Shown one piece after another: positions 1 through 9,226 of a stretch of DNA of 64,000 nucleotides. Where the stretch lies: the NCBI RefSeq assembly GCF_002135375.1, contig NZ_NEGH01000004.1, positions 64,773-128,772 of the forward strand. Direction: 5' to 3'. Every line of letters starts with the position of its first letter. The first letter of the stretch is position 1. Source of the DNA: Acinetobacter sp. ANC 4558. GTDB taxonomy: Bacteria > Pseudomonadota > Gammaproteobacteria > Pseudomonadales > Moraxellaceae. The position numbers and the translations under genes were made by a program. Below the pieces are notes generated by a model. The model was not told the DNA's origin, did no database searches, and saw only the letters and a list, made by a program, of their open reading frames with translations.

Positions 1-189
1 GATCGTATGAAAATCGCATTGACAAATGCAGGTTTTATTGTGGACTATGTAGAAGCGAGAACACCAGCGCTTCAAAAAATCTATACATTTAATCAAGATG
101 TTGTGTTATTTGTTGCGGCAAAATTAGGAGAAACACGTTTAATTGATAATGTGTATGTAAAATACATTGACTCACATACCTTGGGGTAG
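1..189 (+). CDS. panC: Pantoate--beta-alanine ligase, C-terminal end (partial)
   Basis: The open frame runs in from the left edge, so only about the last 62 codons are present. The tail [15 protein letters not shown] matches the conserved C-terminus of PanC, which joins pantoate and beta-alanine with ATP to make pantothenate in the cytoplasm. The preceding VDYVEART segment also fits that family (DYxEVR in relatives). The catalytic N-terminal domain lies outside the window. The stop lies 7 nt before the rapZ start, so the two may be co-transcribed. The internal ATG at 7 is not a start. The identification rests on a short segment. Confidence 0.75.
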   Translation, partial: DRMKIALTNAGFIVDYVEARTPALQKIYTFNQDVVLFVAAKLGETRLIDNVYVKYIDSHTLG

Positions 190-196
190 TATTGCT

Positions 197-1048
197 ATGA
201 AACGCATTTTAATTGTTACAGGTCAATCGGGTTCTGGAAAATCTTCTGCTTTACAGGTTTTAGAGGATTTAGGTTATTACTGTATTGATAATTTGCCTGT
301 CGCATTACTTCCCGAGATTGTATTAAAACTCGATAAAGAAAATAATTTAGAATTGTTAGCACTTGGTGTAGATGTTCGAAGTACACGTGAAGATTTACAA
401 GAATTTGATCATGTATTTGAACAGCTGAAAAAACAAGGAACAATTGAAGTTATTTATTTAAAAACCAAAGATCATGAATTAATTACACGTTTTAGCGCTG
501 CAAGGCGTCCTCACCCTTTAGCAAATCGGTTTAAGAGTTTGGCGGAGTGTATTCAGGAAGAAAAAAACTTACTGTTACCAGTTCACTTTAATGCAACAAT
601 TACCATTGATACGACTGGATTGAGTGTACATGATTTAAAACATACGTTACTGAATCGACTTGGACAAGCAGATCAGATGATCGTTATTTTACAATCATTT
701 GGATATAAGCATGGCATTCCATTAGATGCAGATTATGTTTTTGATGTACGTCATTTACCAAATCCTCATTGGGATATAGAATTACGTAAATATTCTGGTT
801 TAGATGAATCTGTACAAAAATTCTTGAGCAATAGTGAACAAGCAAACGAAATGTTCCAAGATATTGATGGTTTTTTAGAAAAGTGGTTACCTATTTTTGC
901 TGAAGCTCATCGACATTACATTACTATTTCAATAGGATGTACAGGTGGACAGCATCGTTCGGTATATATGGTGGATAGACTTCAAAAAGCCTTACAGGAA
1001 AACTGGTCTGTTCAAGTCTTACATAGAGAAATGAAGCACTGGTCATGA
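197..1048 (+). CDS. rapZ: RNase adapter protein RapZ (YvcJ family P-loop protein)
   Basis: A 283-residue protein beginning [16 protein letters not shown]. The Walker A motif GQSGSGKS is at residues 9-16, CIDNLP follows shortly after, and the C-terminal domain carries the family signature [10 protein letters not shown]. In enterobacteria RapZ binds glucosamine-6-phosphate and guides RNase E to the GlmZ small RNA; that role is family knowledge, and a GlmZ target in this genus is not shown here. I chose ATG 197 over the upstream GTG/TTG-type codons because it begins the conserved sequence. It overlaps npr by 4 nt (ATGA), which suggests translational coupling. Length is normal for the family. Confidence 0.93.
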   Translation: MKRILIVTGQSGSGKSSALQVLEDLGYYCIDNLPVALLPEIVLKLDKENNLELLALGVDVRSTREDLQEFDHVFEQLKKQGTIEVIYLKTKDHELITRFSAARRPHPLANRFKSLAECIQEEKNLLLPVHFNATITIDTTGLSVHDLKHTLLNRLGQADQMIVILQSFGYKHGIPLDADYVFDVRHLPNPHWDIELRKYSGLDESVQKFLSNSEQANEMFQDIDGFLEKWLPIFAEAHRHYITISIGCTGGQHRSVYMVDRLQKALQENWSVQVLHREMKHWS

Positions 1049-1314
1049 TTGACACAACTGTTGATGTAATTAATAAATTAGGTTTACATGCTCGTGCATC
1101 TGGGAAACTTATTGAGGTTACAACTAAATTTAGTTCTTCTATTCAAATTGGAAAAACTGAAAAATTAGTAGATGCTAAAAACATTATGTCTTTGCTTATG
1201 CTTGGTGCTGGCAAGGGTACAACTTTACGCTTGGTGATTGAGGGTGCAGATGAAGAAAAAGCTTTATCTGCAATTCAAGCATTGTTCGAAGCAAAATTTT
1301 ACGAGGCAGATTAA
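1045..1314 (+). CDS. ptsO: HPr-family phosphocarrier protein NPr (nitrogen PTS)
   Basis: An 89-residue HPr-fold protein. The phosphorylated histidine lies in LGLHARAS (His15), and the regulatory-serine region lies at KNIMSLLML (Ser49). It would receive phosphate from EI-Ntr (PtsP) and pass it to an EIIA-type partner. It overlaps rapZ by 4 nt and stops 2 nt before darP, so rapZ-ptsO-darP looks like one operon. In E. coli this gene follows rpoN-hpf-ptsN-rapZ; here the upstream genes are absent and panC takes their place. The sequence cannot exclude plain HPr (PtsH), but the rapZ linkage favours NPr. Confidence 0.87.
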   Translation: MIDTTVDVINKLGLHARASGKLIEVTTKFSSSIQIGKTEKLVDAKNIMSLLMLGAGKGTTLRLVIEGADEEKALSAIQALFEAKFYEAD

Positions 1315-1316
1315 TC

Positions 1317-1850
1317 GTGGCACGTCGACCGCATCGTTTTACTGAAGATGATTTTGAAACTTTAGAAGGGCGTGCAAGTAAAACAGAACAGAAAAAAGCT
1401 GTTCAACGTATGGCAGCTTTAGGTGAGCAACTCGCCGAGTTAAATTTAAAACAAATACAGAGTCTTCCTGTTGAGGAGCGCTTAATTGATGCTTTATTAG
1501 ATGTGCAAAATATAACATCTCATGAAGCGCGACGTCGTCAATTTCAACGGATAGGAAAACTATTACGGTATGAAGATGAAAGTGTAATTTTATCCTATTT
1601 AACACCGCAACAAGGTGCGAAAAAAACAGCACAATTACAGCGTTGGGTGGAGCGTATCGTTAAAGATGGCGATATCGTGATTAATGAGTTCGTCAAAACT
1701 TATAATGCAGCAGAGCGCCATACATTACGCCAACATGCTTTACGTATTCATCGTGATATGAGTAAACAAGTCAGTGACGTTGAATTAGAAGAATCGAAGC
1801 TGAAACTTTTCAATTATGTTCAACAAGTCGCATTAATTTCTGATAATTAA
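1317..1850 (+). CDS. darP: Ribosome-associated protein DarP/YjgA (DUF615)
   Basis: A 177-residue basic, helical protein with a GTG start (1317) two bases after the ptsO stop. The N-terminal segment (RRPHRFTEDDFETLEGRASK) and the central LPVEERLIDALLDV and ARRRQFQRIGKLLR blocks are typical of the YjgA/DUF615 family. DarP associates with late 50S precursors and promotes maturation of the peptidyl-transferase centre. It is the last gene of the panC-rapZ-ptsO-darP run and is followed directly by a terminator. Length matches relatives (about 170-185 residues). Confidence 0.9.
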   Translation: MARRPHRFTEDDFETLEGRASKTEQKKAVQRMAALGEQLAELNLKQIQSLPVEERLIDALLDVQNITSHEARRRQFQRIGKLLRYEDESVILSYLTPQQGAKKTAQLQRWVERIVKDGDIVINEFVKTYNAAERHTLRQHALRIHRDMSKQVSDVELEESKLKLFNYVQQVALISDN

Positions 1851-1856
1851 GCAGAT

Positions 1857-1886
1857 AAAAAAGCGACTTAATGAAGTCGCTTTTTT
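1857..1886. terminator. Bidirectional intrinsic terminator
   Basis: AAGCGACTT (1861-1869) pairs with AAGTCGCTT around a 4-nt loop, with an A-run on the left and a T-run on the right, so it works on both strands. It separates the convergent darP and acyl-CoA synthetase genes. Confidence 0.85.
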
Positions 1887-1914
1887 ATGAATATGAATTT
1901 TAAAATAATAAAAA

Positions 1915-3555
1915 TTAGTTAAACTCTCCAATAGCTCTATCTTTAGCCCATTCGCGTAAAATGAATTTTTGTAATTTTCCTGTCGATGTCTTTGGGATTT
2001 CAGTGATGACAATATCTTTAGGAACTTTAAAGCGAGCAAGATGTTGTGAACAAAAATGAATGACTTCTTCACTTGTTACATTGTGCCCCTGTTTGAGTTC
2101 AATGAACGCACAAGGGACTTCTTGCCAGCGAGGATCTGGTTTTGCCACAACAGCAGCAGTCATAATGGCAGGGTGTTGATAAAGAATTTCTTCAATTTCT
2201 AAAGATGAAATATTTTCCCCTCCAGAAATAATTACATCTTTTGAACGGTCTGTAATTTTGGCATAGCCGTCGGGCTGACATACGGCTAAATCACCAGTAT
2301 GAAACCATCCTCCTGCAAATGCTTCAGTTGTTGCCTCTGGGTTTTTTAAATACCCTTTCATGACAATATTGCCTCGAAACATAATTTCCCCCATCGTTTT
2401 TCCATCATTGGGAACGGGTTGCATTGTTTCTGGATCAATAACTCTCATGCTATCTTGTAGGGGATATGGAACACCTTGACGAGAATGAAGTTGAGCTTGT
2501 TCTTGAAGAGAAAGATGAGACCAACCTGCTTGTGCTGCACAAAGAGCTGAAGGACCATAGGTTTCAGTTAAACCATAAACATGATTAACTCGAATACCAA
2601 TATGATGCATTCCCTCAATAATGGCAGCAGGTGGTGCTGCACCTGCAACCATTACTTCAACACGATGATTAAACTTAATTTGTTTTTCTTTGGGAGTGTT
2701 AATTAGAATTGAAAGTACAATAGGGGCACCACAAAAATAATCAATTTGATGTTGTTCGATCAACTTAAATATGAATTCTGGATCAATTTTACGAAGACAA
2801 ATATTGGTTCCGCCATTAGCAGCAACGGACCAAGCGAAACACCAACCATTGCAATGAAATAGTGGTAATGTCCACAAATATTTAGCACGTGGTGTCATAC
2901 CGCAAGCGAGAATATTACTGGCGGCATTTAAGTAAGCACCACGGTGGTGATAAACGACACCTTTCGGGTTTCCTGTAGTTCCTGATGTATAATTTAGACT
3001 GATGGCATCCCATTCATCTTCTGGTAAATGCCAAGAAAAATTAATATCACCTTGGGCAAGCCAAGTTTCATATTCGATTTGTCCAATTGTGATTTTAGTC
3101 GGATGTTCATATTGTTCATCTTCGACATCAATCACATAAATTTCTTGAGGTATGAGTTGAAGCGCTTCTTTGGCTAACTCTGCAAATTCAGCATCGACCA
3201 GTAAGACCTTAGTTTCAGCATGCTCTAACATGAAAGCTAGAGTTTTAGCATCTAAACGTGTATTTAGCGTATTTAACACAGCACCAGCCATAGGAACAGC
3301 AAAATGAGCTTCAATCATGGCTGGAATATTCGGCAGTAGAACAGAAACGGTGTCGTTTTTTTGAATGCCTAATCGTTGTAATTGATGTGCAAACTGTCGA
3401 CAACGTGTATAGGTTTCTTGCCAAGAAATATGCCGATTTCCATGAATAATCGCATCTTGATGGGGATATATATAGGCTGCACGTTCTAAATAACGTAAGG
3501 GGGTGAGTGCAACAAAATTTGCAGGTGTTTTGGGTAATTGATCATATGCTTTCAC
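1915..3555 (-). CDS. Fatty-acid/acyl-CoA synthetase (AMP-forming, AlkK/DmdB-like)
   Basis: A 546-residue ANL-superfamily adenylating enzyme that activates a carboxylic acid to acyl-AMP and then acyl-CoA. The motifs occur in order: P-loop YTSGTTGNPKG (189-199), YGLTETYGP (327-335), GWFHTGDLA (416-424), DRSKDVIISGGENIS (436-450) and the C-terminal catalytic lysine in PKTSTGK (Lys527). Overall it resembles medium-chain AlkK-type and methylmercaptopropionate-CoA ligase-type enzymes; the substrate cannot be read from sequence. The start is GTG at 3555 with AGGA about 8 nt upstream. It is a single gene, convergent with darP and divergent from thrS. Confidence 0.85.
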   Translation of the reverse strand: MKAYDQLPKTPANFVALTPLRYLERAAYIYPHQDAIIHGNRHISWQETYTRCRQFAHQLQRLGIQKNDTVSVLLPNIPAMIEAHFAVPMAGAVLNTLNTRLDAKTLAFMLEHAETKVLLVDAEFAELAKEALQLIPQEIYVIDVEDEQYEHPTKITIGQIEYETWLAQGDINFSWHLPEDEWDAISLNYTSGTTGNPKGVVYHHRGAYLNAASNILACGMTPRAKYLWTLPLFHCNGWCFAWSVAANGGTNICLRKIDPEFIFKLIEQHQIDYFCGAPIVLSILINTPKEKQIKFNHRVEVMVAGAAPPAAIIEGMHHIGIRVNHVYGLTETYGPSALCAAQAGWSHLSLQEQAQLHSRQGVPYPLQDSMRVIDPETMQPVPNDGKTMGEIMFRGNIVMKGYLKNPEATTEAFAGGWFHTGDLAVCQPDGYAKITDRSKDVIISGGENISSLEIEEILYQHPAIMTAAVVAKPDPRWQEVPCAFIELKQGHNVTSEEVIHFCSQHLARFKVPKDIVITEIPKTSTGKLQKFILREWAKDRAIGEFN

Positions 3556-3854
3556 TTTTCTTTTCCTATCCCTTTCATTATTTTTCCTTTTCCTAATATT
3601 GAAGATATGAGGTTTTTTGTCAATTTTCTCTCATTCTTTAGTCGTGTCTTTTACGTCATTAATTTTGAACTAATGATTCTTTATTTAGTTGGATTTTTGT
3701 TTAGATTTGGGCTTTTATTCAACTTTAAATGAATGAAAAATAAAATTTTGAATAAAGGATTTATAAATCAGGCTAAGCGGTGTAAAATTATTGGCGAATT
3801 TATGTTTATCCACCGTTTTTATCTTTTGAGGTTTTCCTCGATCATAATCTCGCG
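3556..3854. other. Intergenic region with the distal part of the thrS leader
   Basis: An AT-rich gap between divergent genes. It should hold the promoters of both the acyl-CoA synthetase and thrS, though I could not choose a convincing -35/-10 pair. A small hairpin GAGG-TTTT-CCTC sits at 3828-3839, just upstream of the thrS operator-like stem-loop. The open frame at 3538-3732 is Phe/Leu-rich AT-rich noise, not a gene. Confidence 0.5.
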
Positions 3855-3883
3855 GTGATATGCTCCATGGTAAGGGGCATCAC
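3855..3883 (+). promoter_or_regulatory. Putative ThrRS autoregulatory operator (tRNA-Thr anticodon-arm mimic)
   Basis: A stem-loop immediately upstream of the thrS ribosome-binding site. GCTCC (3862-3866) pairs with GGGGC (3874-3878), giving five base pairs including one G-U, around the seven-base loop ATGGTAA. Read as an anticodon loop it has U at the position of U33, GGT at 34-36 (the tRNA-Thr GGU anticodon) and A at 37 and 38. GTGAT (3855-3859) and ATCAC (3879-3883) extend the stem across a two-base bulge. In E. coli, ThrRS represses thrS translation by binding a leader domain that mimics the tRNA-Thr anticodon arm. The same role here is inferred. Confidence 0.65.
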
Positions 3884-3900
3884 TCCTTAAGGATTTTATT

Positions 3901-5823
3901 ATGCCAATTATTACGTTGCCAAATGGTGATCAAAAACAGTTCGATCAAGCTGTATCAGTCATGGAAGTTGCTCAAAGCATTGGTCCAGGTCTTGCAAAAA
4001 ATACAGTTGCTGGTCGTGTAAATGGGCGTTTAGTGGATGCTTCTGATTTGATTACCGAAGATGCAACTATTCAAATTATTACACCAAAAGATGACGAAGG
4101 TTTAGAAATTATTCGTCACTCATGCGCGCATTTAGTCGGACATGCAGTTAAACAATTATTTCCTGATGTGAAAATGGTGATTGGACCTGTCATTGAAGAT
4201 GGTTTTTATTACGATGTTTTTAGTCCAAAACCATTTACACCAGAAGATATGGCTGCCATTGAAGAGCGAATGAAAAAGCTCATCGATCAAGATTATGATG
4301 TGATCAAGAAAATGACTCCACGCGCGGATGTCATTAAAATTTTCACAGAACGTGGTGAAGATTATAAATTACGTTTGATTGATGATATGCCCGACGAAAC
4401 TCAAATGGGTTTGTATTATCATCAAGAATATGTCGATATGTGCCGTGGTCCGCATGTGCCAAATACTAAATTCTTAAAAACATTTAAGCTTACTAAAATG
4501 TCTGGTGCATACTGGCGTGGTGATGCGAAAAATGAGCAGCTTCAGCGTATTTATGGTACAGCTTGGGCGGATAAAAAACAGCTTGCTGCATATATCAAAC
4601 GTATTGAAGAAGCAGAAAAACGTGATCATCGTAAGATTGGTAAAGCACTTGATTTATTCCATATGCAAGAAGAAGCACCTGGAATGGTGTTCTGGCATCC
4701 AAATGGTTGGACTATCTATCAAGTTCTTGAACAATACATGCGTAAAGTTCAACAAGATCATGGTTATTTAGAAATAAAAACACCTCAGATTGTTGATTTT
4801 TCATTGTGGGAAAAATCAGGCCATGCTGCAAACTATGCAGAGAATATGTTTACGACACATTCTGAGAGCCGTAATTACGCCGTCAAGCCAATGAACTGCC
4901 CATGTCACGTACAAGTATTTAATCAAGGATTAAAGTCTTATCGTGATTTACCAATTCGTTTAGCAGAATTTGGTTCATGTCATCGTAATGAGCCATCAGG
5001 TTCATTACACGGTATTATGCGTGTTCGTGGATTTACTCAAGATGATGCACATATTTTCTGTACGACTGAACAAATTGGTAAAGAAGTCGCAGATTTTATT
5101 AAACTCACTTTAGATGTTTATAAAGATTTTGGGTTTGAAGATGTTCAAATGAAGCTTTCAACGCGTCCCGAAAAACGTGTTGGAGCAGATGAATTATGGG
5201 ATGTTGCTGAAAAATCGTTAGCAGATGCGTTAGATGAAGCTGGTCTAGAATGGCAAGAGCAACCAGGTGAAGGTGCATTCTATGGCCCTAAAATTGAATT
5301 TTCATTGAAAGATTGCTTAGGTCGTATCTGGCAATGTGGTACTATTCAGTGTGATTTCAATTTACCAGAGCGTTTAGATGCATCATATGTCACTGAAGAT
5401 AATGATCGCGATCAGCCTGTAATGTTACATCGTGCAATTCTTGGCAGTTTTGAACGTTTTATTGGTATACTTATTGAACATTATGCTGGATTTATGCCAC
5501 CATGGTTGGCACCGATTCAAGCATGTGTTATGAATATTACAGATTCACAAGCTCATGCATGTGAGTCAGTCGTTGCAAAACTTAAAGAAAACGGTATTCG
5601 TGCTATTTCTGACTTGAGAAATGAGAAAATCGGCTTTAAGATTCGTGAACGTACATTAGAGCGTATTCCTTATTTATTGGTACTTGGGGACCGAGAAGTT
5701 GAGGAAGGTACAGTAAATGTACGAACTCGCTCAGGAACAAATTTGGGTACTATGTCAATCGATGCTTTCGTTGACTTAGTGAAAGTAGCCGTTGCCGAAC
5801 GCGGCCGGTACATTGTGGAGTAA
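3901..5823 (+). CDS. thrS: Threonine--tRNA ligase
   Basis: A 640-residue class II synthetase that charges tRNA-Thr. It has an N-terminal TGS domain (about 1-62), an editing domain with HSCAH (His73, His77), a catalytic core and a C-terminal anticodon-binding domain. The zinc ligands are visible as Cys333 in MNCPCH and His384 in DDAHIF, with the third histidine in [10 protein letters not shown]. Length is standard. AAGGA (3889-3893) gives a good ribosome-binding site for ATG 3901, directly after the tRNA-like hairpin. The 3' end carries the GGAG that serves infC, so thrS and infC are tightly linked. Confidence 0.97.
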   Translation: MPIITLPNGDQKQFDQAVSVMEVAQSIGPGLAKNTVAGRVNGRLVDASDLITEDATIQIITPKDDEGLEIIRHSCAHLVGHAVKQLFPDVKMVIGPVIEDGFYYDVFSPKPFTPEDMAAIEERMKKLIDQDYDVIKKMTPRADVIKIFTERGEDYKLRLIDDMPDETQMGLYYHQEYVDMCRGPHVPNTKFLKTFKLTKMSGAYWRGDAKNEQLQRIYGTAWADKKQLAAYIKRIEEAEKRDHRKIGKALDLFHMQEEAPGMVFWHPNGWTIYQVLEQYMRKVQQDHGYLEIKTPQIVDFSLWEKSGHAANYAENMFTTHSESRNYAVKPMNCPCHVQVFNQGLKSYRDLPIRLAEFGSCHRNEPSGSLHGIMRVRGFTQDDAHIFCTTEQIGKEVADFIKLTLDVYKDFGFEDVQMKLSTRPEKRVGADELWDVAEKSLADALDEAGLEWQEQPGEGAFYGPKIEFSLKDCLGRIWQCGTIQCDFNLPERLDASYVTEDNDRDQPVMLHRAILGSFERFIGILIEHYAGFMPPWLAPIQACVMNITDSQAHACESVVAKLKENGIRAISDLRNEKIGFKIRERTLERIPYLLVLGDREVEEGTVNVRTRSGTNLGTMSIDAFVDLVKVAVAERGRYIVE

Positions 5824-5828
5824 AAGCA

Positions 5829-6380
5829 ATTAAACAGCCTGATCGTAATCAACAGGGCGGTAACAAATCAAACCGTCCTGCCTTGAATGATGAAATTCGT
5901 GCGAAAGAAGTCCGTCTTGTTGACGAAAATGGTGAGCAAAAAGGTATTGTAAGCTTAACTGAAGCTTTACGTGCAGCAGAAAGTGTAGATCTTGACTTGG
6001 TTGAGATTGTTGCAAATGCTGAACCACCCGTTTGTAAAATCATGGACTTCAATAAGCATTTGTTTGATTTAAAACAAAAGCAAAAAGAAGCGAAGAAAAA
6101 GCAACATCAAGTGCAGGTGAAAGAAATTAAGCTCCGCCCTGCAACAGATGTTGGCGACTATAATGTAAAATTGCGCGCCATCGTTAAATTTCTTGAAGAT
6201 GGTAACAAAGTTAAAATCACACTTCGATTCCGTGGTCGTGAAATGGCTCATCAACAATTGGGTCTTGCGCAACTGCAAAAAATTGAAGCAGATGTTGCAG
6301 ATGTAGGTGTCGTTGAACAAGCACCAAAAATGGAAGGTAGACAAATGGGTATGTTACTTGGTCCTAAAAAGAAAAAGTAA
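5829..6380 (+). CDS. infC: Translation initiation factor IF-3 (ATT start)
   Basis: A 183-residue IF-3. The conserved N-terminal frame ([14 protein letters not shown]...) extends upstream of the first TTG (5883) to an ATT codon at 5829. It has no ATG or GTG in this stretch, and a GGAG at 5817-5820 is correctly spaced. AUU initiation is the hallmark of infC: IF-3 rejects non-canonical starts and so limits its own synthesis. Body motifs ([43 protein letters not shown]) are canonical, and it ends in a lysine tail. It lies 5 nt after thrS. Unlike E. coli, rpmI-rplT do not follow directly. Confidence 0.95.
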   Translation: MKQPDRNQQGGNKSNRPALNDEIRAKEVRLVDENGEQKGIVSLTEALRAAESVDLDLVEIVANAEPPVCKIMDFNKHLFDLKQKQKEAKKKQHQVQVKEIKLRPATDVGDYNVKLRAIVKFLEDGNKVKITLRFRGREMAHQQLGLAQLQKIEADVADVGVVEQAPKMEGRQMGMLLGPKKKK

Positions 6381-6393
6381 TCCAATCGTCTAT

Positions 6394-6424
6394 AAAAAAG
6401 CACTGTATTTTACAGTGCTTTTTT
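6394..6424 (+). terminator. Intrinsic terminator after infC
   Basis: GCACTGTA (6400-6407) pairs with TACAGTGC (6411-6418) across a three-base loop and is followed by TTTTTT. An A-run precedes the stem. It ends the thrS-infC transcript. Confidence 0.88.
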
Positions 6425-6578
6425 ATATTGTTTACATTTACTATTTTGAGATTTAGAGTCGAGAAAGTAAATATTTGAGAATAAAATTTTAGTTGCATAA
6501 TCATTTAAAATTCTCAAATTGTGATATAAATAATATATAGAATACGTATAGATTGAGTAGAAGAAAAGGATAAAATAG

Positions 6579-7196
6579 ATGATTGATTTATATTATTGGG
6601 GAACGCCCAATGGTCAAAAAATTACAATTGCTTTAGAAGAAATGGCTTTACAGTATCAAGTATTTCCTATCAATATTTCAGAAAATGATCAGTTTCAGCC
6701 AGATTTTTTAAACATTTCTCCCAATAATAAAATTCCTGCAATTGTTGATCAAGATGGCCCAAATCATCAATCAATTTCAGTCTTTGAATCGGGCGCTATT
6801 TTACAATATTTAGGACGAAAAACAGGATTATTTTATCCAAGCAATGAACAAGATCGTGTGGAAGTAGAACAATGGCTTATGTGGCAAATGGGTGGGTTTG
6901 GTCCAATGCTTGGGCAAAATCATCATTTTAGTCGTTTTGCACCAGAACGTATTCCATATGCAACTGAAAGATATATTACTGAAACAAAGCGTTTATATGG
7001 GGTTTTGAATAAGCAGTTAATTGGACAAGATTATGTGGCAGGGGAATATTCAATTGCCGATATGGCGATCTTTCCTTGGGTAAAACGGCATGAATGGCAA
7101 AATATAGATTTAGATGATTATCCAAATGTTAAATCATATTTACAGCGTATAGAAAATCGACCCGCAGTGCAGAAAGCATTAGCGATTAAGCTTTAA
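6579..7196 (+). CDS. Glutathione S-transferase family protein (YfcG/Nu-class-like)
   Basis: A 205-residue protein with an N-terminal thioredoxin-fold domain (about 1-85) and an all-helical C-terminal domain. It closely resembles E. coli YfcG: TPNGQKIT near the N-terminus (Thr9, Asn11, the residues that contact the glutathione thiols), SPNNKIPAIVD, FESGAILQYL, and GGFGPMLGQNHHF in the second domain. YfcG-type enzymes have disulfide-bond reductase activity with glutathione. It is a single gene behind the infC terminator. Function beyond the class is not determined. Confidence 0.87.
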   Translation: MIDLYYWGTPNGQKITIALEEMALQYQVFPINISENDQFQPDFLNISPNNKIPAIVDQDGPNHQSISVFESGAILQYLGRKTGLFYPSNEQDRVEVEQWLMWQMGGFGPMLGQNHHFSRFAPERIPYATERYITETKRLYGVLNKQLIGQDYVAGEYSIADMAIFPWVKRHEWQNIDLDDYPNVKSYLQRIENRPAVQKALAIKL

Positions 7197-7394
7197 GTCA
7201 ATGGTAGTATAGGTATATTTTTTGTGCCTATATTAAAAAAACCACATTTATAACAGAGCAAGTCGATCTTAACGATACAATAAATTACACAGATGAATGT
7301 TTGATTTAAAGAAATACGCGAAGCATTTTTAGTAAAAATATACTTTATGCTAGTATATGTGCGGCTTTGAGCAGCGTATTACTGGATCGGAACA

Positions 7395-7691
7395 ATGAAA
7401 GACTTTTTTCTAAATTTTACCCGCATTATTGAACATAATCCAAAAATTTATTGGAGCATTATTGTGGGCATTGTTCTCTGTTTGGTGCTATTTATTGTAG
7501 AAGTGATTCAAATTCAAAATTTGATTGCGCAATTAAATACACATGATCAAGTTATTCTTAAAAATGCGATTGAGCCTTTAACACAAAAATATAAGTGGGC
7601 ACGTGTTTTAATTATTATTATGGCTGTGTTCATCGCAAATTATGAATATTTAAAAACTAAAAAGAAACTGGGTTTAACTCAGTCTAAATGA
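7395..7691 (+). CDS. Small membrane protein of unknown function (two TM segments)
   Basis: A 98-residue protein with two hydrophobic stretches, about residues 19-38 (YWSIIVGIVLCLVLFIV region) and 69-84 (ARVLIIIMAVFIA region), separated by a short polar loop; it ends in a basic tail. I recognise no family. Its stop overlaps the start of the YqaA-like gene by 4 nt (ATGA), so the two are probably translated together and may work in the same membrane process. The promoter region upstream (7197-7394) is AT-rich. Confidence 0.65.
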   Translation: MKDFFLNFTRIIEHNPKIYWSIIVGIVLCLVLFIVEVIQIQNLIAQLNTHDQVILKNAIEPLTQKYKWARVLIIIMAVFIANYEYLKTKKKLGLTQSK

Positions 7692-8113
7692 GTTTATTTT
7701 TTTTATTTATTGCTGCATTTGGTGCAGCAACTTTACTCCCACTACAATCAGAAGCGGTATTGGTTGGTTTGCTAATTAATGGACATTATGCACCTTTTAT
7801 ATTAATTGCAGTGGCAAGCCTAGGGAATATTTTAGGTTCTTGTGTGAATTGGTGGTTGGGCTTAAAAATAGAACATTATAAGAATAAACGATGGTTCCCA
7901 ATTTCACAGAAAAAAATGTTGCAAGCGCAAAAGATATATCAAAAATATGGATATTGGTCTTTGTTGTTAAGTTGGGCACCAATCATTGGAGATCCAATTA
8001 CATTAATTGCAGGACTATTAAAAGAAAATCTAACTCGTTTTTTGTTGATTGTTTCTCTTGCAAAAATTGGACGTTATATTTTTATTTATATGGCATTTGT
8101 TGCGATGAGTTAG
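7688..8113 (+). CDS. YqaA-like small membrane protein (VTT/DedA-related)
   Basis: A 141-residue integral membrane protein with several hydrophobic helices. It resembles E. coli YqaA, a short member of the SNARE-associated/DedA group: LLPLQSEAVLVGLL near the N-terminus, SLGNILGSCVNWWLG in the middle, and a glycine/proline motif around WAPIIGDPITLIAGLL. DedA-type proteins are linked to lipid-carrier and membrane homeostasis; YqaA itself has no settled function. It is coupled to the upstream membrane protein by a 4-nt overlap and is convergent with the LysR gene downstream. Confidence 0.78.
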   Translation: MSLFFLFIAAFGAATLLPLQSEAVLVGLLINGHYAPFILIAVASLGNILGSCVNWWLGLKIEHYKNKRWFPISQKKMLQAQKIYQKYGYWSLLLSWAPIIGDPITLIAGLLKENLTRFLLIVSLAKIGRYIFIYMAFVAMS

Positions 8114-8148
8114 TCTACTAATTTACTATCACCGATTGGTCGTTTTGA

Positions 8149-9024
8149 CTAAGGTAAAAAATGTAGCTGACTTATTTGCATTTCATCTTGAAGCCATTGT
8201 AGAAAAATAACTTTTTTAGCATCATCGAAAATGCATTGTTGAGATAATAAGTAATAAGCAGAACTGTCTTTGAATGGCGAAATTAGTGTTTTTAATAATT
8301 GTGATTCAAGTTCTTTTTCTATCATATACATTGAAATTATTGTTGATCCTAAACCCGCTAAACATCCTTCTAAACATAAATAGAAATGTTCTAATTCAAT
8401 ATGGGGGCGGGAATCTAAGATGGTTCTAGTTGCTTTAAATTGTTTTAAGTGTTTTTTAAAATGAGGTCTAGAAGTGGAAATTAACAAATCTTGATTCTGA
8501 GAATGCTGTTGATTCTGAATGATACAAATATATTCATCGGCTATTTTTTCACTAAAAATATGTTCTCCCCAATAAAAATCATTGCGACGAATTGCAATAT
8601 CAATATTATGTTGTTCAAAATTAACTTTTCCCCCACTTGTAAGCAGAACAATTTCAAATGGGTGCCCTAATTTTTTAAATTTTATTAAACGTGGAATTAG
8701 CCATTTGATTGCAAGCGTGGGTTCACATGATAAGATTAAGCGTTCATTTTGATTATCCTGTGTCTTTAATTGACTCAAACAGTCATCTAAATCAGCAAAC
8801 ATTTTATGACAACAATTAAATAAAAGGATGCCTTGAGTCGAAAGGTTTAAAGTTTTATTTTTACGTTCAAATAAGCATAAACCTAAAGACTCTTCTAAAT
8901 TATAAATTTGTTTACTGACCGCACTTTGAGTGACAAATAATTTTTGTGCAGCAATGGTGACACTGCCGTATTTACCGACAAAATAAAAAAACTTTAGTGA
9001 ATTTAAGGATAATCTTTCAAACAT
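8149..9024 (-). CDS. LysR-family transcriptional regulator
   Basis: A 291-residue protein with an N-terminal winged helix-turn-helix (about 1-65; AAQKLFVTQSAVSKQIYNLE is the recognition region) and a periplasmic-binding-like effector domain. The helix-turn-helix and SPF-like spacing recall the GcvA subgroup. It is divergent from a LysE-type exporter gene with a 202-bp shared promoter region, the usual layout in which a LysR protein controls the neighbouring transporter. The effector is unknown; an amino acid is a reasonable guess from the partner gene. Confidence 0.85.
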   Translation of the reverse strand: MFERLSLNSLKFFYFVGKYGSVTIAAQKLFVTQSAVSKQIYNLEESLGLCLFERKNKTLNLSTQGILLFNCCHKMFADLDDCLSQLKTQDNQNERLILSCEPTLAIKWLIPRLIKFKKLGHPFEIVLLTSGGKVNFEQHNIDIAIRRNDFYWGEHIFSEKIADEYICIIQNQQHSQNQDLLISTSRPHFKKHLKQFKATRTILDSRPHIELEHFYLCLEGCLAGLGSTIISMYMIEKELESQLLKTLISPFKDSSAYYLLSQQCIFDDAKKVIFLQWLQDEMQISQLHFLP

Positions 9025-9226
9025 TCCAAAAACTCATCATGATGTTTTCCTTTTTTTCGATATTTATTCAAGTTAAATTATTTAAAAATAAGCTTCTTAC
9101 TCATTTTTAATAATTGTATATCATGATTAATGTATGCCAAAAAGTATATCAAAGAATTTTTTATCATTTAGATCGAAAATTACAACTACGTATAGTTCTG
9201 ATGATAAAACCGCTTGGTAAAGTGTA
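9025..9226. promoter_or_regulatory. Divergent lysR/lysE promoter region
   Basis: A 202-bp AT-rich region between the LysR regulator and the LysE-type exporter, expected to hold both promoters and the LysR operator. I see several T-N11-A-like AT-rich dyads but no single site I would defend. Confidence 0.4.

Noticed and set aside
3538..3732. Phe-rich 64-codon frame upstream of thrS
   Set aside because: It overlaps the start of the acyl-CoA synthetase, is made of AT-rich noise and lacks a ribosome-binding site.
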